A DNA stretch of 64,000 nt from NCBI GenBank assembly GCA_008711295.1, contig VUYV01000010.1:5084522-5148521 (forward strand). Reading direction: 5' to 3'. This document shows positions 51,901-63,030 of this stretch, one piece after another. This DNA comes from Anarhynchus alexandrinus. Lineage: Eukaryota; Chordata; Aves; Charadriiformes; Charadriidae. The position numbers and the translations under genes are program-made. Below the pieces are notes generated by a model that made no database searches, was not told where the DNA came from, and saw only the letters and a program-made list of their open reading frames with translations. Each line of letters opens with the position of its first letter. Positions within the stretch are counted from its first letter, which is position 1.

Positions 51901-53637
51901 GCAATTGGTCTTCAGGATTTTGTTCTTCTCTGAGACTTGCATGTGACTCTACAACGATCAAGACACTCGGCCCAAGTGAAAGATGTGTGCAAACAGAGGG
52001 TTTACCAATTTTACAAGTGATTCATTGGGGAAAAATTGCCGAAAAATCCATTTACTTTCAAATTCCTTTTTGCACTTTGCCAAGGTAAACTTGGGCATTT
52101 TTACATTTCTGCTCAGTACTTGTACAAATTTAATAGAGGGCTAAAATTAACATGCAGGGACTCTTAACTACACCTCACTAAAAAAGAGCTGAAATACAAT
52201 TAAATATTTGTATGCATAAAAAAGTAAGTAAACTTGCTTTTCAAACCTGGACCTAATCTTTCCTCGGTGAAGCACGCATGCAAAGAACAGCCAGATATCT
52301 GGCATGTGTGTGTGCTTCTAAAACGACAGCCAAGCCCTGATATTGGGAGGCCCCTGTGAATTTAATGGGGAAAAAAACTAAATCATTAAATTAGAATATC
52401 AGTACCACAGACCGACTTTACAGTGCAAACACATATACAGATCAGCACAGACCGTGTGATCACACTATCTAATGTGACTACAATGTTTTTTACAAGCATT
52501 TGATTCATATGGAAAACATGTGGATAGAGAAGCCTAGAAAGAGACTCCCCCATCTGCCACCTTTTCCTCCAGTAACTCCTGTCTCGCTCACTAGTCATGC
52601 TAAGCCTGCAACACTTCTTAGCAAGGAAAGGATTAACCATACTCTTAATTCTTGCCAGAAATGCCTAAACCAGAATAGCCAATATTCTTCATATCCAGAC
52701 ACATGGCTGTAACACAGACCTTGGACACTGGGCTTAAACAAGCACATCCCTTCATGCCATACACACCTACAGGTGTCTGCTCTCATTCTGCTACTGTGCA
52801 GGAGATGAGTGAGTTAATTGGCTGAATTTTTTCATTTGTTCTCCACTGATCTGTTTTGCATCTTTTTAGTTGAGCAATACAGATAAGATCTAGGTCTTCT
52901 AGAGTGAACTAATGCTCATTAATAATACACATAAGTTTATTGGAATTTGTCCTTTCCTTTGACCCAAGCATAAGGAACTGTGCACTGAAAAAAAAATATA
53001 GATATTCGTATTTTTGTCTTTTTATGCATTTCAGACAGCACAATGCGCCTCCCCTCCACACCCTATTTAAGTATGTATAATGTCAAATCAAAACAGGTTA
53101 TGTTCATCTCATCTATTATTAACCAAAAATCTTCTGTACAGATTTGAGTTACATGTTTACTTTGTGAAAACCTACATATTGCAATCTACAGTTAAGAGCA
53201 ATACTAGACACCTACACAAACAGAAAAAGCAGGAAGAATTCTGCAAAGCAAATGAGCAAATGCTAAATAGATCCTATTATATTGCTCTGACTCTGTTGCA
53301 GTGGAAAAGGGAGAACAAATACTGAACACGCAGTATTATCGCTTATTTTTGCTGAAGTAGCTCAGGAGTAAAGAGTTAGGTGTTGCATAAATATACAACT
53401 CACAAATTGCTTATGATCAAACTACAACCCCACACGCAAGGACTAGCTACACAAAACAAACCAGGAATGGGGTAAACATCAGGTAATCAGGAAGAATTAC
53501 GATCTGCCAACACACGGCAGCTGGAGAACTTGAGCTTGCCTAACTCAAGTCTAGTCTCCCAGGTGCTCGTGGCAGAGACGGCATCGCTCAGCTATGCGCT
53601 GCTACGCACCTTGGGACACCACAGCTGAAGTTTGCAT
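45956..53637 (-). other. Presumed upstream intron sequence, A21 tract and GC-richer patches, no gene recognised
   Basis: It contains A21 at 47618-47638. GC-richer patches occur at 48640-48870, 49060-49210 and 49640-49770 with a modest number of CpG. The 178-codon plus frame at 49299-49835 spans one of these but shows no domain and is opposed by a 131-codon minus frame over the same bases. A dense motif stretch at 51500-51560 is noted among the findings. Confidence 0.5.
47618..47638. repeat. A21 homopolymer
   Basis: Twenty-one consecutive A, then GGATG. The preceding sequence is not a recognisable LINE, SINE or processed gene copy. Confidence 0.9.
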
Positions 53638-53712
53638 ATAGAATCATAGAATCATCCAACCATTTAGGTTGGAAAAGACCTTTAAGATCCTCGAGTCCAA
53701 CCGTAACATGCA
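53638..53712 (-). mobile_element. CR1 LINE, 3' tail only, inverted
   Basis: ATAGAATCATAGAATCATCC, then AACCATTTAGGTTGGAAAAG, then ACCTTTAAGATCCTCGAGTC and CAACC form the reverse complement of the CR1 3' end. The sequence around ATCCAACCATTT looks like a small change of the usual octamer-to-TTTAGG join. The element reads on the minus strand and keeps only about 75 bases. Confidence 0.93.
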
Positions 53713-54039
53713 CGGTCCAGGGCGTAGAGCCCCGGAGGCGCACTCCATATGGGAGGCACATGTCAGGCCGAGGGCACAACCAGGCAAGAAATGATGAAAA
53801 AGCAACACGGGTTACAACAGCTTGCCAGCTGTCAATTCAAATGCGACAAACGATCCCTGTGGGCAATGCTATTTCAAGAAGTGTCTACCTGGCAGGGGAG
53901 CAGCTGAGTCCGGGAGCGTGGGCTGCCAGCCTGTGCTTTCCTGAAGGTGCACTTTCAGTGCTCATCCAACAACATAAAATACAGTTGGGGTAAATTGCAC
54001 GCATTTCTCGAAGTTCTTATGGGATTTTAAATTGCATTC
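53713..54039 (-). other. Presumed intron sequence up to the assembly gap
   Basis: Unique sequence, moderately GC-rich. The plus frame at 53760-53993 has no family resemblance. The stretch ends at the N run. Confidence 0.5.
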
Positions 54040-54284
54040 NNNNNNNNNNNNNNNNNNNNNNNNNNNNNNNNNNNNNNNNNNNNNNNNNNNNNNNNNNNNN
54101 NNNNNNNNNNNNNNNNNNNNNNNNNNNNNNNNNNNNNNNNNNNNNNNNNNNNNNNNNNNNNNNNNNNNNNNNNNNNNNNNNNNNNNNNNNNNNNNNNNNN
54201 NNNNNNNNNNNNNNNNNNNNNNNNNNNNNNNNNNNNNNNNNNNNNNNNNNNNNNNNNNNNNNNNNNNNNNNNNNNNNNNNNNNN
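54040..54284. other. Assembly gap (245 N)
   Basis: Unbroken N from 54040 to 54284. Any frame reported across it is an artefact. The gap length may be an estimate and not a measurement. Confidence 1.
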
Positions 54285-54383
54285 AAAAAAAAAAAAAAAA
54301 CACCACAAAAAACAAACAAACCACAAAACCAAAAAACACCAAATCAAAAAACACCAGAAGAAAACACCAAACAACCCACAACC
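54285..54383. repeat. A16 tract and A/C-only low-complexity stretch
   Basis: The sequence directly right of the gap is A16 followed by about 80 bases made almost entirely of A and C, with CACCA, AACAAAC and CCAAAAAACACC units. It probably explains why the assembly broke here. Confidence 0.9.
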
Positions 54384-57300
54384 CAGCAATCTATTTATAC
54401 AAAATTTTATAATCTCTGGGCCTGACATGGACTTGTTCTGACCCATTATTAGGAATAAACAGAGTAAAAAAATCAGAGTTCCTCTTCATTCACTCACTCT
54501 GCAAACTTAGGCCTGAAAGAAGTCAACACTAGAGTCTGGTAACGCTGCCATGATGGAGACAGCCTTTGTATATTGGTTACTATGAAAATCAGAAGTTTCA
54601 GAGTAGGTAGAAGACAGGAAGAAATTTGACAGTTTATATTTGTTAATGAAATTGCTTCATCTGCCTTTTAATGAAATGATGTTTTGGCAGAACAGCTGGC
54701 CAGAAAAGGAAATCCTGGCAAATACTGCAATACTCTCATACGTTCATGAATCAGAATACGCTGGAATCTTAGTCAACTCTTTCAACAAATCAAAAATCAG
54801 CAAGTTCTGATCATCTAATCACAAAATGGAAAAATAAATTTCTGTGTCCAGTGTAACAGATGAGCTTCTGAACATTAACTGCTCACAACAAATCGCTTGT
54901 GAATGAGCTACAAAGTAAGGATTGCTGACAGAAATTCTTTGGTGCATAATTTTAATTAACAACTAAATTCCAGCAAGTCATGCTTTATTCCCAGGCAATT
55001 CACAAATAGAAAAAGGTGACATTCATAAAATAAATTACTCTTTATGAATTATTCACCCAGTTCTAATATCTTTTTCAGAATTTCCAATCTGTTCACTAAA
55101 CCCTACTGTGAAAAGTTCAATACCATATTCATTAAAATAAACTTAACGTAACTGAACCCTGAAGGAAAGCACACAAGGATCAGTCATTACAACCAACTGT
55201 TCTGCATCTGAAATTCCTGTTTTATATGAATGCAGAACGTGTTATCTTACCTGCAGTTTAAAAGACATATCAACACCTGGATTACAAGTGCTATTCTTCA
55301 AAAGAAACTAAAGATATCTGGGCATGACCTACTGACCTACTTCAAGACAATCACCAGTAGACTTAAAAGACATTGTTTCTCCCCCGACAGTGGTGGGCTG
55401 TCGTAAATCTCAGGATGAAGCCATGATCATAGACCTTTTCCCTTGCCACGTGAAAGAACATGCCTAAGGTAAGGTGAGTCACAGGCCGAGTAAACTTTCC
55501 CCATCCTGACCCTCCCCTTACACCAAGCCACCACCTCGGTCTGTCCTCCAACAAGAGCAGGAAAGAGGTGTACAGGCTCCTGAAACAGTAACTCTCTTGG
55601 TCCGCGCTGCCAGGGTGCAATCACAGACCCTCCAGTGATTCAGGAACGTAAAACCTGCAACGGAAGCAAGCACACCAAATATATTCACTGACCTTTGCTT
55701 GGGGAAAGCACTACAGTGATGAATGAAGAGGAACTGGAGCTGCAGCTATCTGTATTACTCACCACGGAGAGTTCACTTCTCCCCCATTAGTAAATACGAA
55801 AATATGTAGTTTTATTGGCAGCCAAATAGCCAGGCTGTGGTCCTCAGAGGATAATCTGGCAGTCATTGCTGCAAAGTTTCTCCATTTGGTTTGATATTAA
55901 GTTAAATAAGATGCCTCAGATCTCTCTCGTAACAGTCATCTGGTGTGTTATCTCCCATGTATATTAGAAGGGCTGTTTTCCCGAAACCTAATGTATCATT
56001 GTAACTAGCATATGTCAGGGAATTGCAAATCAGCACATTACAGAGCATCGCCGTAGTCCCAGCCCTGAGAACAAGATACAGTACTGTACCAGAGGACAGG
56101 ACCGTACGTCAGCAGAGAAGCTTCTGCTCTGCTGGGAAGCTGAGTGCATGCTGCTCTGGGCACACTGGGATCCCAAATGTCAGGCAGCACTGAAGGATGG
56201 AGACCCACGATGCAAATCTAATATTTAGATTCTTTCCCAGAATCTTAGCCAGATTGTCAACGGTTTGTTGGTAGTTCAAGGAAACCCATGGGAGTATATA
56301 AAAGCAAGAAAAGAAACACAATTCTGCATTACCGGAGAATAAACAAGAGGCCCCAGGACAGGTAGTGATGTACCTCAGAGAGACTTCTGTCCCTCAAGGT
56401 CACCGGGACAGAGGGGGAAGCCTGTGCTCACAGAGGAGAGATGGGCGACGTTTCCATGCTCAGTGCTTCTGAGATGATGGAGAAACAGAGGAGGGGAGAG
56501 CAGAGAGGAAGGGTGGCTCTTCGAAAGGCTGGAAAGGGGCTCCCTGAGAAATATTTCAGCATAAGTAATTTACCTCTGTTCTCAATTAAATAAAAACATT
56601 TTCAATATCCGAGTTCTCTAAATATCTCAAAAAAGTTCGTGTTTCTCATTTTTTAAGGGAAACTTAAATTTTACATAGATATTTTTGAGCAAATTTAGGG
56701 TTTTCTCTGGGAAAAGTATTATTTTCAGAAGGAAAACTGACCAAAAACATTCATCGAACCCTGACAGACCTACAGCTGTGTTCCCTCTACTACATCACCA
56801 CTCTGACCCTACGCAGCCCCAGCCTCTGGTTTGCATCCATGAAATATGACTAACGTGCTGGAGGAGTAATCTAATGACTCAAAATTCTGGACAGTGACCT
56901 CTCAGGGCAGCACTGCATGGCCTGAACACAGCACACACTCTGACCTACCAACAGTTTACGCACCTCTTCAACAAGGACAAGCTGCAGAGGCAGTTAAAAG
57001 AGCAGAAGAAAATACAGGCCCCAGAAGTTGCTGACCTGGTCCCTCCTGCTCTCTCCACTCTGCACCAGCCTAGCACCCCAGAAAAGATTTTTCCTTGGAG
57101 TGTCAGCAGACCTGCAAGTGAAAATTGCTTAAGATAAATCCTCTATGGGCTGCTAGCAGGAAGGAAGATGGAACAGGAAGGCCCATGACACAAAGCACCA
57201 AGGGGAGGAAAGACAAGAGAAAGAAGAGATGGGAACGGCAGAATGGGAGAGAGCAAAACCTACAGTAAGGAGCAAAAAGGGTCGAACAGAAAAGGCTTGA

Positions 57301-57461
57301 GCAGTGAGGAGGAAAACAGGGTTTCAACTGAAGTGTCACAAGTGGTTTGCTATGCAGCTGCCACCAGTGCCTTTTTAGAAATGGGAAACCGATACTCCCA
57401 GGTGATGAAAAATGACCATGTAAAGGCAAGAACATCATTCAAAGTTCCTTCCTTCGAAGTG
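54384..57461 (-). other. Presumed upstream intron sequence, nothing recognised
   Basis: AT-leaning unique sequence. I saw no exon, repeat or RNA gene. The minus frames at 55363-55624 and 57103-57438 lack any recognisable domain. Confidence 0.55.
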
Positions 57462-57732
57462 GTGCTCAACGACAGGACAAGGGGCAATGGGCACAAACTG
57501 GAACACAGGAAGTTCCATCTGAACATGAGGAAAGACTTCTTTACTTTGAGGGTGCCAGAGCACTGGCACAGGCTGCCCAGAGAGGCTTTGGAGTCTCCTT
57601 CTCTGGAGATATTTAAAACCCACCCAGATGCATTCCTGTCCAGCCTGCTCTAGGTGACCCTGCTCAGGCAGGGGTGTTAGACTAGATGATGTCCAGAGGT
57701 CCCGTCCAACCCCTACCATTCTGTGATTCCTC
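57462..57732 (+). mobile_element. CR1 LINE, ORF2 C-terminus and 3' end
   Basis: The open frame ending at 57653 finishes with CR1 ORF2 residues: [20 protein letters not shown], then [17 protein letters not shown] and PSLEIFKT. The 3' untranslated end follows (TAGGTGACCCTGCTCAGGCA, GGGGTGTTAGACTAGATGAT, TCCAGAGGTCCCGTCCAACC), with one octamer ATTCTGTG. The wording (LEHRKF, CCCTACCATTCTGTGATT) differs from the copy at 58988, so it comes from another CR1 subfamily. The upstream part of the frame (57243-57460) is not CR1-like and is probably unrelated sequence read through by chance. Confidence 0.93.
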
Positions 57733-58878
57733 ACCACATATATGTCTGTAATTATTTTTTATTATTCTTACTTTTTTAAAGGAGAGGGAGAAAGAACCAA
57801 GCCCGTGGCACTGTTCTCTGAGATAGTTATCATTGCCTGAGTGCAGCAATACAACACATCCAGCAAGAATGACCCATGGCAAGTGAACACTCATGGGCAG
57901 TTCAACAGCTGCACATTGTTTTAAAGATGAACAGAAACAGACAAAATGCATTTTGTGTTATTTTAGTATCTACATATATAAATATATCTAGTAGGTAAAG
58001 GAAATCGAAATCCAAAGTGCTAGCAGACTGCCAAAAGAAAAAAAAACATGGTATTGCTGTTGGCTCCAAAGAAAACGGATTGTCTACCTTCTTCCAGGAA
58101 CTTTAAAAGATAGTGGCGGAAAGCAAAAGGAGAGGAGAAAAAAAATATAAAAATAAGACAATTACCATGTAAATTGAAACCACGTATGGGATCCCATATG
58201 TGTATCACATACTCCAGCTCATGGGATGTATTGGCCCTGTAACTCACAAGTTCAGGTTAATACTCTCTACTGTCACCATTCTCTCACTAACACACATCTG
58301 CTCTGGGCATTATTACACTCTACGGCTTATTTGTTCATGTAGAGACAAAGGGAAACACCATCTGTAAGTAACAGACAACTTCCATTATCAACAGTACAAA
58401 ATTACTTTTCCTGGAAAGTGTCACACATCAGAGATGAAGTTCTTATCTCCTCTCCAGCAATGAGTTCTGTGCTACCTGAAGGAGCAGGTAGGGAAGGCTT
58501 CTATCCCAGAGGAGCCTCTCACTTGTGATCACAAGAGCAGTGAGGTGAGAGGCTGATGTGACCCCATTCGCAGCCATTAGCCACATTTGAGCAGTTTTTG
58601 TAAACCAGATTATTTAGAAAAAATTAAAATTGTGTGTTCTGATTTGCGATTGAGCCATGCCTCCTTTCCCCGGGCTAACGCGGCTCTGAGCCTCAACAGC
58701 CCAACAGAAGGGGGACAGTGGACACCGGGCAGTGTGGAGGCATTGCAAGAGGACCACTCCACTGCACCATTTAGACATTGCTGCAACTGGCTTAAAAAGA
58801 GGGCTGTGGGCACCAACCATGAAAGGAGATCTCAAAATATGTCTAAGGGGAAAATTTATGTGAGAGACGTTTCAGGTG
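57733..58878 (-). other. Presumed intron sequence between two CR1 copies
   Basis: Unique sequence with AT-rich runs (57965-57990). The frames on both strands at 58587-58889 oppose one another and show no domain. Confidence 0.55.
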
Positions 58879-58968
58879 CTAAGCTCTGACTTTTTTCCAA
58901 ACTACTTGAAAATTCAGTGGAGGTGGATATCAATATTTCCAGTAGTCTGGAAAAAAGTCAGAGCTTAG
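58879..58968. repeat. 28-bp inverted repeat with a 34-base loop at a CR1 5' junction
   Basis: Left arm 58879-58906 starts CTAAGCTCTGACTTTTTTCC. Right arm 58941-58968 is its reverse complement, with 27 of 28 bases pairing (one A/G difference). The loop at 58907-58940 is itself found in inverted orientation at 61219-61255. The right arm ends about 20 bases before the first recognisable CR1 base. The structure could form a strong hairpin as single-stranded DNA or RNA. Confidence 0.95.
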
Positions 58969-58987
58969 TAGGCTTCCTACCAGAGAG

Positions 58988-59600
58988 GGAGGCATCCTGG
59001 GCTGTATCAAAAGTAGTGTGGCCAGCAGATCAAAGGAGGTGATTCTGCCCCTCTACTCCACTCTCGTGAGACCCCACCTGGAGTACTGCATCCAGCTCTG
59101 GAGTCCCCAACATAAGAAGGACATGGACCTGCTGGAGCGTGTCCAGAGGAGAGCCACGAGGATGATCCGAGGGCTGGAGCACCTCTCCTATGAGGAGAGG
59201 CTGAAAGAGTTGGGGCTGTTCAGCCTGGAGAAGAGAAGGCTCCGGGGAGATCTTACTGCGGCCTTCCAGTACCTAAAGGGCACCAATAGGAGAGCTGGGG
59301 AAGAACTTTTTACTAGGGCATGTAATGATAGGACGAGGGGGAATGGCTTTAAACTAGAAGAGGGCAGGTTTAGATTAAGCATTAGGAAGAAGTTTTTCAC
59401 TTTAAGAGTGGTAAGGCACTGGAACAGGTTGCCCAGAGAGGTTGTTGAGGCCCCATCCCTGGAGGTGTTCAAGACCAGGCTGGACGTGGCCTTGGGCAAC
59501 CTGGTCTAGTGGGAGGTGTCCCTGCCTATGGCAGGGGGGTTGGAACTCGATGATCTTCAAGGTCCTTTCCAACCTAAACCATTCTATGATTCTATGATAA
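58988..59600 (+). mobile_element. CR1 LINE, 5'-truncated, best-preserved copy in the window
   Basis: CR1 similarity starts near GGCATCCTGGGCTGTATCAA and runs without interruption through the ORF2 C-terminus. It continues into the 3' end (GGAACTCGATGATCTTCAAG, GTCCTTTCCAACCTAAACC) and closes with intact octamers ATTCTATGATTCTATGA. About 610 bases remain of an element that is several kb when full length. The open frame is intact to its natural stop, so this is the youngest copy here. Confidence 0.97.
59018..59509 (+). pseudogene. CR1 ORF2 C-terminal remnant, intact frame
   Basis: This 163-codon frame lacks a genuine start; the first codon counted is GTG, and the frame stays open upstream into the junction. 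It matches the C-terminal region of the CR1 ORF2 polyprotein, beyond the reverse transcriptase catalytic core. Landmarks: [13 protein letters not shown] (residues 12-24), [16 protein letters not shown] (64-79), [11 protein letters not shown] (103-113), HWNRLPREV (134-142) and [11 protein letters not shown] (146-156), followed by the natural TAG. The endonuclease and catalytic RT residues are missing, so it cannot act on its own. No promoter is visible, and expression as protein is unlikely. Confidence 0.9.
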
Positions 59601-61218
59601 ATGAAAGGAATATGCTCATCTGGAACAGAAATTTATTCATCATAACTTAATCCTACCCAGAAGATGAACATACAGCAACTACACCCACGTTACTGCCAGA
59701 CAAGACCATTCTGATAGAGGTTTGATATGCTCTAGCTAAGCCCCAGTAACTTCACAATTTTAGTGAGTTTGGATCAAATTTTTTGATTCTTCAAATAAAC
59801 AACTCTCAAGCATCGTTAAAGAAATCTTAAGGCTACTGGACCAAGTAAATAAATCATCGTATCTCAGGGCAAAAAGCAACCACTCACGGCTTCAAATTGG
59901 GATGACTTTATGCCTGCTACTAATCTTCATTTACCTATAACTGGGACGTTTGACTTTGGCCATTTTCGGGGCAGAAGAACTGACTAATAGGAAAACAGAT
60001 GCTAACCAATATGATAAAGCACTTATTCCTGACCCTCTGAAACGACACAATCTCATTTACATAGAGTGCGACCCAACTCCCCCTGCAATACGCAGAAAAG
60101 CAGTACAATCACAGCTCCTGCTCCACAGCTGTGTTTCCTCAAGGAAGAGGAGAAGGATCAAGAATGCGAACACGCAGAATTCCTGTTGGTAGAGAGGCAA
60201 CAAAAACAAGATTGTACAGTCTGTGAATTCAGCCTGATAATCTAAGTTTTTGCCACCACCAAAATTAAATGAACCCGGAGCCAGCTATAAATTGGCCTTC
60301 ATAAAAACAGGATTTGTTTTCTTTAAATGCACCGAGCTCTACCATCCTGCAATACATGAAATCTGCAGCCTTTGCACTCTAAGGGACATTAATTCAAATA
60401 AATACAGTAGCATACCACTACCATATATTACACTTTGTTTTTACAGATGTACATAGTTTTCAAATTGAAAGATAAAATAATGCAAACGTAGGCAGAAGAA
60501 TTAGGCATGCAGGCAAAGTCAATGTACAGGTATGAAACCTAAAGTAGGACTGGTGTGCTGACAGGACTCTGCTACTCTCTAGGGAAAACTAACATTATAA
60601 GAGGGTAGAGTGTGCAGCTTGAGAACATCTGAATGGCTGAACACAGTTTCCTGTTTACATAAATTAATAGAAGATTAGTCTTTTCCAAGGTTTGAGTTCA
60701 GCCAGTGACGTGTAAATTCCATGTGACTCACAAATCCTTTGCATATGACCGAAGAGCATAGGATTTTCCATCCCGGATCACAACTTGGGTCCAGCATTTT
60801 CCTGTAATGGCGATTTCTGGGAAGGGGGGATAGAAACCCTAAGACACTGCACTCTTTTTTTCAATCCATCCTTCTAAAGACATGTGGGACTGGTCTGCCT
60901 TAGGAACTTTGTTTTGCAGGAGCAAGCCTGGGAAAATGCAGACCAGATGGAAATATATAGCTATGATGAACCATCCTAACAAACACGCAGTATCTTCTCA
61001 GTCTGAGGTCAATGTCCTGCAATATAGCACTTGGTATTTCTCCTGCAGAATGGCAAAATATCTTACCCATTCCGTTCCCAATGTAGGGATTAGAATAAAA
61101 GTGGGAGGACTCCTCTACAGGTGGCAAATAGTCTATGTTGCAACCACAAGACAGTAAGAAAGATGGGAAGCAAACTCTTACCATGTTGGGAATTGTATCT
61201 GCGGTCTGTATTCCTCGA
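59601..61218 (-). other. Presumed upstream intron sequence, nothing recognised
   Basis: Unique sequence between the CR1 and the distant inverted copy of the hairpin loop. The frames at 59950-60192 and 60882-61184 resemble nothing known and overlap frames on the other strand. Confidence 0.5.
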
Positions 61219-61255
61219 GGAAAATATTGATATCCACCTCCACTGAATTTTCAAG
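61219..61255 (-). repeat. Inverted copy of the hairpin loop
   Basis: GGAAAATATTGATATCCACC then TCCACTGAATTTTCAAG is the reverse complement of 58905-58940, with one extra A in the A run and otherwise no mismatch. Similarity stops sharply at both ends. This is probably the donor sequence copied into the junction at 58907-58940, since this copy lies in undisturbed unique sequence. Confidence 0.92.
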
Positions 61256-62532
61256 CCTCATGCATGCCACGAAAAACAAGTAAGATTAGGAAAGCCTCAT
61301 CGCTTCGTTTTCCACTGAGACCAAGCGCTATTTACTACAAAAAGGGACTCTTTGATGACTGCCCCACTGCCAGAGTGGAAAAGGCACACTCCCAGCAAGG
61401 ACGGGCATCACACTTACTATACGCTAATTGGAGGAATCATCTGCTGGCTGTTTTAGCTGGCCTTGCAACCTCTTCGCACACAGTCCAAACACTCCTCGCG
61501 GGAAAGCTGGCAAAAGCCCCAGAGAATTACAAAATGATGAATTTTGCTTGGACAAGAGAGGTTGCCAGAGTTAATTATGAACCATTATTTAGACATATTG
61601 GTGAGGAAGACATAACAATCCTCAATACTCAGACTTATTATTAGGCTTGCCAAATTCATGCCTCCGGGTACAACACTGCACGTAGACCAAGAAATTTCTT
61701 CAGAAATTGGCACTGATGAAATTTTATGAATAAGCAAAACATCCCATTAGCAAGGGGTCTCTGAACATCCATTAGTCAGAGCAGCCATGAAAGCATGGGA
61801 CGGAGCAGCCTACATAGTCACTTCTTGCCCTGTCCCAATGACATGGATCGTGAGAAACAGATTTTCAGCCACAAAAAGACCCAAGAATGTTGATAGCTTG
61901 GGAATAAGCTGAAATTTTGCACTGTTAACTAGAGGGACTTGGGAAATGATTCTGCACACTGCCAAGAAATTAAACCAAATTTAATTTCCCATCTTGGGCT
62001 TTTTTGTGTCTTCTCAACTTCTTGCAAATCAGTCATTATGCCAAGAAAATATCTTAAAAATATCACAACGAACACAAACCCCATACTGCTAAAGCAAATG
62101 GTGAGTTAGAAAAAGAAAACATTTTCTCCAATGTCTGAAAAGCTTTGATGCCAACTAACAGAAGATGGGAGAAGTAGTATAATAAGAAACTGAGAAAGGT
62201 TAATGCATGGGGAGTGGTGGGATATTTGGACAATATAATACAGGAAAGCTACTGAGAACTGCATTAACAGCAAAGCTCTGAGCCACTCCTGAAACAGCAA
62301 TAGTGGGGAGTGTTGATGGGACTGGGGAGATATATTTTTTCATACTATATGATGAGTAAGATCAAAGGCCTGTGCTTACTGGGCCAAAGACAGACACAGA
62401 GTTTGCAGGCCTGTCTGTATAAGTAGAAGATGCTAGAGAAAGATATGACAGCACTGTCCGTGAGCCTACTTATTGCCTGCGAAGCCCCAAGGGTCCCCAG
62501 TCGTAATAACAGAAGAACAAATACTCTCAGTA
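61256..62532 (-). other. Presumed upstream intron sequence, nothing recognised
   Basis: The 126-codon plus frame at 61264-61644 begins with MPRKTSKIRK but shows no recognisable domain, and its upstream context is the inverted copy above. The remaining sequence is unassigned. The segment at 62370-62400 could be a piece of the next CR1 but is too diverged to include. Confidence 0.5.
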
Positions 62533-63030
62533 CCCTGAGACTCCAAGATAAAAGCTCAATATCCTGTTTCCAAAGGTGTCTTAAGAAACTATATAAGAGC
62601 AAGGCAAGCAAGTAGTGATGCTCTCCAGAATATATCTCCAACTTCCAGCAAAGTGCTAGTCAGGGATTTCCTGAAGCAGCGCTGGTGACTGGATACTTCC
62701 CAGCCCTTAATCAATTTTTCTTCTGTGGATCTCTGATAACTTTTTGAACTCACATAACACTTCTGCATCCACAGTATCACTCAGCAAAGAGTTCCAAGAC
62801 TTTATCGTGCTCTGTGTCAGCTCCCTTGTGTTTGTCTCAAACTGCTTTCTGTAAGTTTTATTTGATGTCCCTTAGTTGTTACATAGGAGGAAGAGACACA
62901 GGACGATGATTACCTATTTACCTTCCCCTGACCACTCAGGATTTTACAGACCTCAACACCTCCATATCTTTTTCCACCTCCCCTCCCCTGGAATTGTTCT
63001 GCCCTTTGCAGCATTCCTTAACTGCCCTAA
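62533..63030 (-). mobile_element. Old CR1/L3-like LINE, ORF2 C-terminus and 3' end, inverted
   Basis: On the minus strand the order is GATATGGAGGTGTTGAGGTC then TGTAAAATCCTGAGTGGT, then a diverged AACAACTAAGGGACATCAAA, then TTGGAACTCTTTGCTGAGTG, GATGCAGAAG and GAGTTCAAAAAGTTATCAGA. It ends with GGAAACAGGATATTGAGC. This is the arrangement of amniote CR1 copies (MIEVYKIM.G, TRGHQ.KL, WNSLP..V, FK..ID, then a 3' end with ACAGGATACTGGGC). All frames are broken, so it is an old insertion. The 3' limit near 62533 is approximate. Confidence 0.75.

Noticed and set aside
53962..54446. Open frames spanning the N run
   Set aside because: They consist largely of undetermined residues. The apparent lengths come from the gap and the A/C-rich edge.
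61264..61644. 126-codon plus-strand frame starting MPRKTSKIRK
   Set aside because: The basic start looks gene-like, but nothing else matches a family and the upstream sequence shows no promoter. Treated as chance.
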